From Neisseriaceae bacterium TC5R-5 (GTDB taxonomy: Bacteria; Pseudomonadota; Gammaproteobacteria; Burkholderiales; Chromobacteriaceae): a stretch of 64,000 nucleotides of DNA. The stretch spans positions 1 to 64,000 of the forward strand of contig JACCFC020000007.1 in assembly GCA_020830965.2 (NCBI GenBank). The letters are read 5' to 3'. Under the pieces are notes generated by a model, which was given only the letters and a program-made list of their open reading frames with translations, made no database searches and had not been told where the DNA came from. Positions 1 through 8,001 of this stretch are shown here, one piece after another (position 1 is the stretch's first letter; the number at the start of each line of letters is the position of its first letter). The translations under genes were made by a program, and so were the position numbers.

Positions 1-300
1 GCTCGGGTCTAAGGGCACATACGCCCCACCGGCCTTCAGGATCCCCAGCAGCCCCACCACCATCTCCAGGCTGCGTTCGACACAAATCGCTACCCGGTCA
101 TCCGGCCGAATGCCTAGTGCGATCAAGCGATGTGCCAGTTGATTCGCCCGTCGGTTCAGTTCGCCATAGCTCAGTTCCTCATTCCCATAACGTAGTGCGA
201 TGGCGGCCGGGGCTCGTGCTACCTGTTGTTCGAATAGTTGATGGATTAAGGCGTGTTGCGGGTATGGCGCTGTGGTCGCATTAAAATCCACCAGCACTTG
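1..300 (-). repeat. Near-identical adenylation-domain repeat, copy in module 2
   Basis: This stretch encodes the start of the second adenylation domain. It matches 3262-3561 with only scattered base changes. The offset is 3261 bases, exactly 1087 codons, so the two copies mark one full NRPS module. The match is strongest over the first 230 bases. Confidence 0.85.
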
Positions 301-3300
301 CTCGCGTTCTCGCGTCGACAGAATACTCAGTTGCTGGATTGCTTGTTCCGGATTATTTCTTAAGGCTATCACTAGCTTGCATAGCGCCGTCTCAGCGTAA
401 GCAATCAGCCGCTCTGGTGCTACGCCACCACTGCTCTGCGCCGTCAGCGCCAAACCCATCCCAAGATCGTCCACGGACAAGCAAAGTGGGTAGTTGGTAC
501 GCTCCTCAGCACTCACCAAACGCATCCCCTCCCAGCTCTGACTGGCTTCGTCCCCTTGGCTGTGGCGGTAATTCAACAGGCTATTAAACAGTGGCAACGG
601 GGCTGCTACCCCGCTGCACCGCTGCGCCAATGCCAGCGGTGCTTGTTCATGTGTCAGCAATGTGCTTAAACGCTGATAAGTATCTTGGACTACTTGTCGC
701 ACACTGCGCGCACCCAGTTGCACACGTAGCGGTAAGGTATTGATAAACAAGCCCAACACCTGATCCGCTCCGGCGACCCCTTGAGAACGACCCAGCAACA
801 CCGTGCCAAACACCACATCGTCACGATTACTGCATTGCGCCAGCACCTGCGCCCACACCACATGGAACAGCACGGCAACGCTCACCCCTTGTTGCCGGGC
901 AACTTCTCGTACTGCTTCCGCCAGCGGCCTATCCAGCGTCAAGCTGGCTTCGCTGACCTCGGTACCATCGCCTTGCACATCCAGCAAACCAAACGGCGCA
1001 GTCGGCTCTTCAATATCGCTCAGTTGCTCGCGGAAATAAGCCTCGTGTACCGCTAAGGGGACCGAACGCACTTGAGCAATGAAGTTGCGGTAAGGTAAAG
1101 AGGAGGGAAGAGATGCGCCTTCACCGGCTAAAAAGGCCTGGATTTCATTCAACATGATTTCTAAAGCAAGATGATCACTCACTAGGTGGTGCTGCAACAA
1201 AGCTAACAACCACTCTCCCGAAGCTGGATCTTCAGCCAAACTCACCGCAAGTAGCGGTGCTTGGGTGATATCAAGGCGCGTACAACGTGGATCCGTTAAC
1301 TCACGCAATTGCTGTAGAGCATCGCCTTCCAGGCTTAGTGTCAGTTCTCGCACCGGTAACGGCGCACAACGATGGACCACTTGCACCGGTCTCGCTAAAC
1401 CTTGCCATTGCATCGCACTACGTAGGATGTCATGGCGGTCAATCACTTGCTGCAGAGCTTGCAAAAAGCCTTCTACGCGCTCTCGACTGTCAAAGGCCAT
1501 CATGACATGTAGAAGATAAGGATCACCCTCGCCACCCAGCAGGTGGTGAAACAGTATCCCCTCCTGTAACGGCGCTAACGGGTAAATGTCCTGGATATTG
1601 GCCATCCCTCCCGTGACCTTGGCCGCAATCTGGTCTATTTCGCTCTGACTGAGCGTGACTAAGGGCAACATCGCTGGCGTAATCTGCTGGCAGTCCATCG
1701 GGATAAGATTGGCCGGCACCGGCGCTGTAGGTGCCGGCTCACCGCTAAGCTTACTTGCCACCCCCACTAGCGTGGGTGTCGCAAAGACTGTGCTCACCGC
1801 CAGACTTAGACCCTTCACCCGCAGCCGTTCTATCAGACTAACAATGAGTAAAGAATGCCCGCCCAGTTCGAAGAAATTGTCGTGACGACCCACCCGCTCG
1901 ACACCCAGCAAGTCCTGCCAGATCTCTGCTAGTTGAACTTCTAGCTCACCCTGTGGCGCCTCGTACTCGCGTGTTACCAAGGCACTGCCATCCGGTGCCG
2001 GTAGGGCCTTCCTGTCCAGCTTGCCATTCGGCGTCAGTGGCAAGGCATTCAGCGTCATAAAGGCACTGGGCAGCATGTGTTCGGCTAATTGTGTACTTAA
2101 ATGGCTGCGCAAATCAGCAGGTTCTAATGTAACGCCTTCATTGAGTACCAGATAAGCCACCAGTCGCTTATCTCCGGCCACATCCTCACGCGCCATTACC
2201 ACCGCTTCGCGTACACCCTCACACTGGGCCAACTTCACCTCGATCTCGCCCAATTCAATGCGGAAACCCCTTATCTTCACCTGGAAGTCATTCCTCCCCA
2301 GATATTCAATATTCCCATCCGCCAGCCAGCGACCCAGGTCACCGGTTTTGTACATCCGAGCACCCGCTTGTTGGCTGAACGGGTCGGCAATGAAACGTTC
2401 TGCCGTCAACTCAGGGAGATTTAGGTAGCCGCGCGCTATCTGTGTACCACCAATATATAATTCGCCTGTCACACCAATAGGTACAGGCTGTTGGTGACTA
2501 TCCAAAATATACGCAGACAAATTCGGTAGTGCTTTTCCAACAAGGCTAGCTTGACTAGCCAATATATCCTCTGCTTGAAGCTCTCTGTAAGTGGCATGAA
2601 CCGTGATCTCGGTAATGCCATACATATTCACCAGGCGAGTTTTGTTCAGACCATGATTGTTGACCCAAGGACCCAACAGGTAGGGTTCTAATGCTTCACC
2701 ACCAAAAATGACACAACGCAGTTGATGTGAAAGCGACTTTTCTATTTCTGTCGCCTGAAGCAATGAACGAAACGCACTAGGTGTTTGATTTAATATGGTT
2801 ACACCTTCTTGGCACAATAAAGTGTAAAAGTCATGCGGCGAGCGGGCACACCATGAAGGCACCAGTATCAAACGCCCACCATAAGCCAAAGCACCCCACA
2901 ACTCCCAGACAGCAAAGTCAAAAGCAAATGAATGAAAAAACGTCCAAACGTCGTTGCTATCAAAGTGGAAATAATTCTCTGTTGCTATCAGTAACCCCGT
3001 AATACTGTGGTGCTCGACCATCACGCCCTTAGGCAGTCCCGTCGAGCCCGAGGTGTAAATCACATACGCCAGATGCTTGGCATTGAGTCCTAAAGCCACT
3101 GCGTCAGGGTTGTCGCTAGCTTCTGTCATCCACGCTGCCGCTTCGTCTAGCAGCAACGTCGGCACAGCCACTTCGGGAAGCTGCCCCAGCAAATCGGTTT
3201 GGGTCAGCAAGGCCACCGGCTCGCTATCCATCAACATATACGCCAGACGTTCCACCGGGTAACTCGGGTCTAAGGGCACATACGCCCCACCTGCCTTCAG

Positions 3301-4932
3301 GATCGCCAGCAGCCCCACCACCATCTCCAGGCTGCGTTCCACACAAATCGCTACCCGGTCATCCGGCCGAATGCCTAGTGCGATCAAGCGGTGCGCCAGT
3401 TGGTTCGCCCGGCGGTTCAGTTCGCCATAGCTCAGTTCCGCCTCACCAAAACGCAGCGCGATGGCTGCCGGGGCGCGTGCTGCTTGTTGTTCAAATAATT
3501 GGTGGATTAAGGCATGTTGCGGGTAAGGGGCCGCTGTCGCGTTGAAATCGTATAACACCTGCTGCCGTTCCCGCTCATTGAGTAACGATAACTGGTCTAA
3601 GGTCTGCTGCTCGTCTTCACTCATACTGGCTAACAACGTGAACAGTTGCTCCATCCATTGAGCTATCGTTTCTGCGTCAAATATATCGGAGTCGTAATAG
3701 AAACCACAGCGAACTTGCTCCCCCACTTCCAGCATATCCACCACCAGCGGCATAGTCGTGTCTGCGTAAACAGAATAAGGAAATGTCGATAACTCAATGG
3801 CTCCCCACTGCACCGTACTGCCAGACGCTTGCTCTAACCACAAAGGCAACAACGCATCATCCGCATATCTGGCCTTGTGAAAGATTATATTGCTCTGAAA
3901 AACTGGATGCGACTCTGCGTAGCGTGCCAGCTTAAGCTGCTCCAGTACTTTGGAAAACGGATATTGCTGCTTGGCAATGCCCTGCCGGATCAACTGCTGC
4001 GCTTGCTGTATCTGTTCATGCACCGTCGTTTGGCTATGCACTTGTCCGCGTAAAGTGACCGGGTTAACAAACTCCCCCACCAGCTTGCCCCAATGCCCGC
4101 GCCCGCGCCCCGGCATGATGGAACCGATAATGATATCCTCCAGCCCGGTATGACGTTGCAGCAACACTTGGTAAGCGGCCAAAAAAATTGGGAACAAACT
4201 ATTGCCATAGCCTGCTGCCATGGCTTGTAACTTCGCTAACAACTGTTGCGGCAGCAGGCGCTTCAAACTGGCACATCTCTTGACTGAATCTGTCCTTCTA
4301 CGCTTGCTCGGCCATGACAGTACGGGTAACTCACCGGCCAGTGTCGTTTGCCAGTATTGTCTTTGCGTCTCGGCTGCCGGGCTTTGCAGCCACTGTTGCT
4401 GCCATTGCACATAATCCTGAAAGCTATTCGTCGATACCGGCTCAAGCTCCTCAAATGAGAGCAGTGCCCTTAGCTCGTCCAACAACAACCAATAAGACCA
4501 GCCATCAACAGCGATATGGTCAAACGTTAACATCATCACTGCTTTTTGCGCGGTGCATTGATACCAACTGGCATACACTCGTAACGGCTTGTTCAAATCA
4601 AAGCGATGCCAACAATCATCCGCTACCATTTCTTGTAGCTTGTCCGCACTAAGCTGTTGTGCGTCATGTACCCACACCTTGGCCGCAGCCTGTTCATGAA
4701 TGCGATAGCCTAGCTGCCCCTCATCCCAAACAAAGCTGGTACGCAACATCGGGTGGCGTAACACTAATTTATTCAATGCCACTGTCAGGCGTTCCGGTGT
4801 CAGCCCTTTCACACGTGCACAAAAAGGGATGTTGTGATGCCCTTGCTTATCAGGTTCTATCTGATATTGAAACCAGCGGCTGTATTGCGCGGCGGATGCT
4901 GGAAAAACGGCGGAGATAGCGGAGTCAGACAT
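1..4932 (-). CDS. Nonribosomal peptide synthetase, 5' part (C-A-T-E/C-A...), runs off the window
   Basis: This is the N-terminal 1644 codons of a modular peptide synthetase; the rest lies beyond base 1. Domains in order: condensation (about residues 8-440, motif DHIAVDG with Asp in place of the first His of HHxxxDG), adenylation (about 460-975, with TSGSTGLPKG, YKTGDLGRW and the GKLDRKALP end motif), carrier (FFELGGHSLL near 1020), a second condensation domain (from about 1065), and the start of a second adenylation domain. The ten specificity positions of the first adenylation domain read DFWNIGMVHK, the well-known threonine code. The second condensation domain has HHLLGGEGD near its start and HHLVSDH in its core, the signature of dual epimerisation/condensation domains, so threonine is probably passed on in the D form. 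The start is ATG at 4932; the ribosome site is weak. The product is unknown. The nearby phosphopantetheinyl transferase would activate the carrier domains. Confidence 0.93.
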   Translation of the reverse strand, partial: MSDSAISAVFPASAAQYSRWFQYQIEPDKQGHHNIPFCARVKGLTPERLTVALNKLVLRHPMLRTSFVWDEGQLGYRIHEQAAAKVWVHDAQQLSADKLQEMVADDCWHRFDLNKPLRVYASWYQCTAQKAVMMLTFDHIAVDGWSYWLLLDELRALLSFEELEPVSTNSFQDYVQWQQQWLQSPAAETQRQYWQTTLAGELPVLSWPSKRRRTDSVKRCASLKRLLPQQLLAKLQAMAAGYGNSLFPIFLAAYQVLLQRHTGLEDIIIGSIMPGRGRGHWGKLVGEFVNPVTLRGQVHSQTTVHEQIQQAQQLIRQGIAKQQYPFSKVLEQLKLARYAESHPVFQSNIIFHKARYADDALLPLWLEQASGSTVQWGAIELSTFPYSVYADTTMPLVVDMLEVGEQVRCGFYYDSDIFDAETIAQWMEQLFTLLASMSEDEQQTLDQLSLLNERERQQVLYDFNATAAPYPQHALIHQLFEQQAARAPAAIALRFGEAELSYGELNRRANQLAHRLIALGIRPDDRVAICVERSLEMVVGLLAILKAGGAYVPLDPSYPVERLAYMLMDSEPVALLTQTDLLGQLPEVAVPTLLLDEAAAWMTEASDNPDAVALGLNAKHLAYVIYTSGSTGLPKGVMVEHHSITGLLIATENYFHFDSNDVWTFFHSFAFDFAVWELWGALAYGGRLILVPSWCARSPHDFYTLLCQEGVTILNQTPSAFRSLLQATEIEKSLSHQLRCVIFGGEALEPYLLGPWVNNHGLNKTRLVNMYGITEITVHATYRELQAEDILASQASLVGKALPNLSAYILDSHQQPVPIGVTGELYIGGTQIARGYLNLPELTAERFIADPFSQQAGARMYKTGDLGRWLADGNIEYLGRNDFQVKIRGFRIELGEIEVKLAQCEGVREAVVMAREDVAGDKRLVAYLVLNEGVTLEPADLRSHLSTQLAEHMLPSAFMTLNALPLTPNGKLDRKALPAPDGSALVTREYEAPQGELEVQLAEIWQDLLGVERVGRHDNFFELGGHSLLIVSLIERLRVKGLSLAVSTVFATPTLVGVASKLSGEPAPTAPVPANLIPMDCQQITPAMLPLVTLSQSEIDQIAAKVTGGMANIQDIYPLAPLQEGILFHHLLGGEGDPYLLHVMMAFDSRERVEGFLQALQQVIDRHDILRSAMQWQGLARPVQVVHRCAPLPVRELTLSLEGDALQQLRELTDPRCTRLDITQAPLLAVSLAEDPASGEWLLALLQHHLVSDHLALEIMLNEIQAFLAGEGASLPSSLPYRNFIAQVRSVPLAVHEAYFREQLSDIEEPTAPFGLLDVQGDGTEVSEASLTLDRPLAEAVREVARQQGVSVAVLFHVVWAQVLAQCSNRDDVVFGTVLLGRSQGVAGADQVLGLFINTLPLRVQLGARSVRQVVQDTYQRLSTLLTHEQAPLALAQRCSGVAAPLPLFNSLLNYRHSQGDEASQSWEGMRLVSAEERTNYPLCLSVDDLGMGLALTAQSSGGVAPERLIAYAETALCKLVIALRNNPEQAIQQLSILSTREREQVLVDFNATTAPYPQHALIHQLFEQQVARAPAAIALRYGNEELSYGELNRRANQLAHRLIALGIRPDDRVAICVERSLEMVVGLLGILKAGGAYVPLDPS
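3262..3561 (-). repeat. Near-identical adenylation-domain repeat, copy in module 1
   Basis: Partner of the copy at 1-300, encoding the start of the first adenylation domain. The similarity at DNA level is much higher than expected for two ordinary adenylation domains, which points to recent module duplication or gene conversion within the synthetase gene. Confidence 0.85.
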
Positions 4933-5052
4933 CTTTCTAAACACTTTCATTAAGGTAGAAAACAAACAGCGCATTAAGATTTTGTGACTGTATTCACCAA
5001 TCAAACGACAATCGATTTAAATTTCTTTAGCCATAAAATTAGCCCGGCATAC

Positions 5053-5423
5053 TTATGTGCCAGTTGTAAGAGCAGCTTCCACCACATTCGCGCCGCTAGG
5101 GCCGGTGAACTGCAATTTATAGCTCAGCCCTCGCGGCTCCAGAATAGTTTGCTGAAAAGCCTCTAGGAACTTGGCTTTGGCTTCAATCTGCATATCGAGG
5201 CTGTTAAGAATGCCATTGCCACGTAGATAATTAATCGCTGCACACCATCTCAGGGTCGTTATGCCCATAGTTGAGCGAGCCGGCAGCAGAGAGAAAATCG
5301 AGATATTCACGCCCAGCCACATCATGCAGATGTAGCGTCTTTAGCTTGCGAAAAAACCGTCGGAAAACCCCGACAATAACTACGTCGTTCCGACTCTATT
5401 TCTCCGAAAAGAGTAACGCTCAT
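5053..5423 (-). pseudogene. Remnant of diaminobutyrate-2-oxoglutarate aminotransferase (ectB/dat)
   Basis: From an ATG at 5423 with a good ribosome site (AAAAGGAGATGGCCT) the frame reads the typical EctB/Dat N-terminus (ESERRSYCRGFPTVF). It then jumps frame several times: HDVAGREYLDF, then GSLNYGHNDPEM, then CAAINYLRGNGILNSLD and TILEPRGLSYKLQFTGPSG. It stops after VVEAAL, where the pyridoxal-phosphate domain of about 300 further residues should follow. At least three frameshifts plus the loss of the C-terminus make it non-functional. The intact enzyme makes L-2,4-diaminobutyrate from aspartate semialdehyde, for ectoine or as a building block of siderophores and lipopeptides. It lies directly upstream of the NRPS on the same strand, so it was probably once part of that cluster, and its promoter may still drive the NRPS. 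Confidence 0.85.
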
Positions 5424-5451
5424 AGGCCATCTCCTTTTGCCTGAAAATTTA

Positions 5452-5470
5452 AATATCATTATTATTTGTC
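5452..5470. promoter_or_regulatory. Weak Fur-box-like site
   Basis: An AT-rich 19-mer (AATATCATTATTATTTGTC) matches the classical 19-bp Fur consensus at about 11 positions. It lies about 30 bases upstream of the ribosome site of the ectB/dat remnant, on the side facing the NRPS. Iron control would fit a siderophore cluster, but the score is low and the region is AT-rich anyway. Confidence 0.25.
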
Positions 5471-5545
5471 ATTTAAATTACGAAGTCATTAGATGATCAC
5501 GTAAAAATCAATGGAATTCAATTTGTTTTTTGCCATAACTATTTG

Positions 5546-5589
5546 TTGACATTTGAGTAAAAAACAAAACCATAATGAGAGTCACCATT
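5546..5589 (+). promoter_or_regulatory. Candidate promoter with overlapping Fur-like site for the phosphopantetheinyl transferase
   Basis: TTGACA at 5546-5551 and CATAAT at 5571-5576 are separated by 19 bases, slightly long for sigma-70. The 19-mer at 5571-5589 (CATAATGAGAGTCACCATT) matches the Fur consensus at 13 positions by eye and would cover the -10 element. The 281-base divergent region 5424-5704 holds nothing else that I recognise. Confidence 0.35.
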
Positions 5590-5704
5590 AAAATCAAATC
5601 ATGTATTTGATAGACAAAAGAATTATGATTAAAACCATCGTTTATATGTTTTTCTAAAAATCGACTATCTTGATCAACAACACTTCTTCTAATCCCAATA
5701 AAAT

Positions 5705-6496
5705 ATGAAAAGTGATCTTTTTGTCAGGTCATCATCAAAGAGGCCCATATTGAAATTACCCCTTTACCTTCCGATTCCACTGAGCCACACCCTAGTTCTT
5801 GCAGAAGGCAACCCTCTACTCATACAGTTGATTCATTTTGATATTGGTCGCTTTTCTTTGACGGCCTTTGCCGAAGCAGGTATTGACTGCCCACCCAACA
5901 TTCTCTCTAGCGTGAAAAAACGTCAGGCAGAGTTCTTCTATGGCCGTCTGGCAGCCAAATGGGCATTGCGGGAGTTTGATCTACAAGATAGCCAGATAAG
6001 CATTGGCCAAGGGCGCGAACCATGCTGGCCAGCGGGTATGATTGGCAGCATTTCACATAGCAGTGACTTAGCAGGTGCAATAGTGGCTAGACGGGGGCAA
6101 TACATCGGCATCGGAATTGATATTGAGCATACCGTGACAGCCGAAATGAAAGAGGCTTTATTAAAGTTGGCAATTAATCAGGATGAGTTAGCACTTCTAC
6201 AAGCCGCACCGGGGTGCCTACCACTCAATACACGAATAACCTTGCTATTTTCAGCCAAAGAAAGTTTGTTCAAAGCAGCTTATGGCTCGGTACAGCGCTT
6301 TTTTGACTTTGATGCAGCACAATTAGTGCACTTGGACATCACCAAGCACTACCTAATATTAAGACTTAATGAGCATTTGAACGATATGCTCCCATTTAAC
6401 CGACACTGCCGCATCTCTTTCTCCCTATTAGAGGAAGGCACGGTTCTAACAGCCTTTGCGTTAAGCTCCACAGGGTTTCAAGAGGCATGTAGTTAG
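5705..6496 (+). CDS. 4'-phosphopantetheinyl transferase, EntD/Sfp type
   Basis: The enzyme transfers the phosphopantetheine arm of coenzyme A to carrier domains of peptide or polyketide synthetases. The 263-residue protein shows the family motifs in order: a basic R-Q-A-E-F-F-Y-G-R-L-A-A-K stretch near residue 77, the Mg-binding GIGIDIEHT near residue 137, and the FSAKESLFKAAY motif (family form WxxKEAxxK) near residue 188. It is transcribed away from the NRPS from the same intergenic region, as is common in siderophore clusters. No clear ribosome site precedes the ATG at 5705, so a start slightly downstream is possible. It could also serve other synthetases or fatty acid synthesis; the EntD-like N-terminus favours the NRPS. 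Confidence 0.88.
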   Translation: MKSDLFVRSSSKRPILKLPLYLPIPLSHTLVLAEGNPLLIQLIHFDIGRFSLTAFAEAGIDCPPNILSSVKKRQAEFFYGRLAAKWALREFDLQDSQISIGQGREPCWPAGMIGSISHSSDLAGAIVARRGQYIGIGIDIEHTVTAEMKEALLKLAINQDELALLQAAPGCLPLNTRITLLFSAKESLFKAAYGSVQRFFDFDAAQLVHLDITKHYLILRLNEHLNDMLPFNRHCRISFSLLEEGTVLTAFALSSTGFQEACS

Positions 6497-6504
6497 GTTG
6501 CCGC

Positions 6505-6690
6505 TTGTTTTCGCCCACGTGGCATGGACCTCGAATTGAAGGGGATAGCCGCTTTTTGCTGGATGGGATGCCAGTGGCGCTGGAGGATCATGTCACCGAG
6601 TGCGGTTGTATCTTGATTGTCAGTTATCGCCGACTCGCTAAGCGATTAGCTCTGGGGCTGGCTGCAGGCAACACCGCCGCTCAAGACTAG
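6505..6690 (+). pseudogene. Truncated PAAR-domain protein (type VI secretion spike tip)
   Basis: The 61-codon frame reads HGPRIEGDSRFLLDG, then MPVALEDHVTECGCILI. These match the second half of PAAR proteins (family pattern EGDxRFxxDGKPVALEGHxTxCGxxLI). The first half, with the other zinc-binding His and the beta-hairpins that cap VgrG, is missing, and a TTG codon would have to serve as start. It begins 8 bases after the phosphopantetheinyl transferase stop and overlaps the end of the converging bestrophin gene by 4 bases. No other type VI genes are nearby. I read it as a leftover fragment. Confidence 0.65.
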
Positions 6691-7568
6691 TGGCGGTTCG
6701 ATGCTGATAGTTCTTCCAGAATATTCTTTTCTATGGTGCGGCAGATAGTTTGCATGGGCAGGCTATTGGGGGTGGTGCCGAATGGTGTGAGCAGTTCACT
6801 GCCCAGCGCGTCCAAGCCGAAAAAGGTATAGGAGAGAATGACAACAAATAAGGGCGTCCACATCCCCAGACTGCCACCCATACCTAAAGGCAGTAAAAAG
6901 CAGAACAGATAAGCGGTACGATGAAGTAATAAGGAGTAGGCATAGGGTAGCGGTGTCGTTTTAATGCGCTCAGCAGCGCCTAGCACTACTGCTAATGAGG
7001 TGACACGCTCTTCCAGTTCTTGCGCCATCTGCGGCGCAATATGGCCGTTACTAAGGGCCATAGCGATGGTCTGGCTCATCCAGGCCAGAATTCGGTTGGG
7101 GGCGTGCTTACTGGCCAGCACTTGTTGCCGTTGATTAGCATCAAGATATTGCAATGCCTGCTCATCGGGTACTTCATCACGCAGATGACAGCGCAAGCTA
7201 TCGGCAAACGCCATCGCGTAGCGAGCCTGTTGGCGAGCAGCTAGTGGGTCTGACGCCAGATAGGCCTGCGACTGGCGGGTGATATTACGTGTATCAATCA
7301 ACATTTGCCCCAGCACTTTGCGCGCCTCCCACCAGCGGTCATAGCTGGCGGTGTTACAAAAAGCGGAAAAGATAGAAAGAGCAATACCCATCAGAGAGAA
7401 TGGCAAGGCGGCAATAGGGGTGATATGAAGCAGGCCTTGTTGTTCCAGCAGGGTAACCAGTAGAGAAGCCAAACCAACAACCAGAATTTGTGGCCAGATG
7501 CGTGGAAGAACAGTGCCACGTACACGAAAAAACAGTTCCCAGACCTTAGGTTTTTTATTGACCATCAT
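6687..7568 (-). CDS. Bestrophin-family (UPF0187, YneE-like) membrane channel
   Basis: This 293-residue protein belongs to the bacterial bestrophin homologues, pentameric ion channels of the inner membrane. It has the family's N-terminal helices, the conserved SYDRWWEARK segment near residue 75 (FNxSYxRWWEGR in relatives), a charged cytoplasmic middle part and two hydrophobic stretches near residues 210-245. The tail MQTICRTIEKNIL is also typical. Length matches the family (about 290-300). It stands alone: the gene on its 3' side converges and the operon beyond its 5' side is divergent. Ion selectivity cannot be read from the sequence. Confidence 0.88.
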   Translation of the reverse strand: MMVNKKPKVWELFFRVRGTVLPRIWPQILVVGLASLLVTLLEQQGLLHITPIAALPFSLMGIALSIFSAFCNTASYDRWWEARKVLGQMLIDTRNITRQSQAYLASDPLAARQQARYAMAFADSLRCHLRDEVPDEQALQYLDANQRQQVLASKHAPNRILAWMSQTIAMALSNGHIAPQMAQELEERVTSLAVVLGAAERIKTTPLPYAYSLLLHRTAYLFCFLLPLGMGGSLGMWTPLFVVILSYTFFGLDALGSELLTPFGTTPNSLPMQTICRTIEKNILEELSASNRH

Positions 7569-7592
7569 CCATACCAGTATTTTTGTTGAACA

Positions 7593-7711
7593 CTAAGAGC
7601 CGCTAACAACACCTCGAAGAGCCCCTGAGCCAAGGCACGCCAACACAGACAGCACAAGTGCTACGGCAAGGAGGTGCAAGGCTGGATCAGGGAATTTGCT
7701 AGCGGATCTAA
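7593..7711 (+). repeat. 119-bp imperfect-palindromic dispersed repeat, copy A (MITE/Correia-like)
   Basis: The copy runs from CTAAGAGCCGCTAACAA to TTGCTAGCGGATCTAA, so its ends are inverted copies of each other. An inner pair (GCCCCTGAGCC and GGATCAGGG) extends the hairpin. It is homologous over its whole length to copies at 14798-14916 and 54561-54676. It lies upstream of the bestrophin gene. The rest of the 433-base gap 7569-8001 holds an AT-rich part with the promoter of the next operon. Confidence 0.85.
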
Positions 7712-7903
7712 AGGTGGTGTCGTTGCAAGCCTCCCTTTAGCGCAGAGGATGGCGGTTCAATCTCAGTAAAATTATAGTCTCAAAACAACTGTTTCCACGT
7801 CATTATAACTTGACAGCTTATCAGCACAAACGGGGCGTAGATGGGCTCGTCCTACTATCTTCTGACAGCCAACAATTAGCCTAGCTAGCACCCTTTTATT
7901 AAA

Positions 7904-7919
7904 TTCCATATATGAAATA
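7904..7919. promoter_or_regulatory. Imperfect palindrome upstream of the aldehyde dehydrogenase operon
   Basis: ATTCCATATATGAAAT is a palindrome with one mismatched pair. It lies about 25 bases upstream of the candidate -35 element, where an activator could bind. No regulator gene sits next to the operon. Confidence 0.3.
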
Positions 7920-7942
7920 AAAAAATCATCCATGAAATTCTC

Positions 7943-7971
7943 TTGACCCACATCAAATCACTTGATTTGAT
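7943..7971 (+). promoter_or_regulatory. Promoter with overlapping palindromic operator of the aldehyde dehydrogenase-GMC operon
   Basis: TTGACC (7943-7948) and TTTGAT (7966-7971) are 17 bases apart. Between and over them lies a perfect inverted repeat, ATCAAATC-ACTT-GATTTGAT (7952-7971), that would let a repressor block the promoter. The first gene starts at 8002. Confidence 0.5.
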
Positions 7972-8001
7972 AGCGACTCTAGTTTAAGCGAGAGTCTGGC
8001 G

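Noticed and set aside
4263..4652. Plus- and minus-strand short frames within the NRPS condensation domain
   Set aside because: They lie in other frames of the synthetase, whose condensation motifs are intact.
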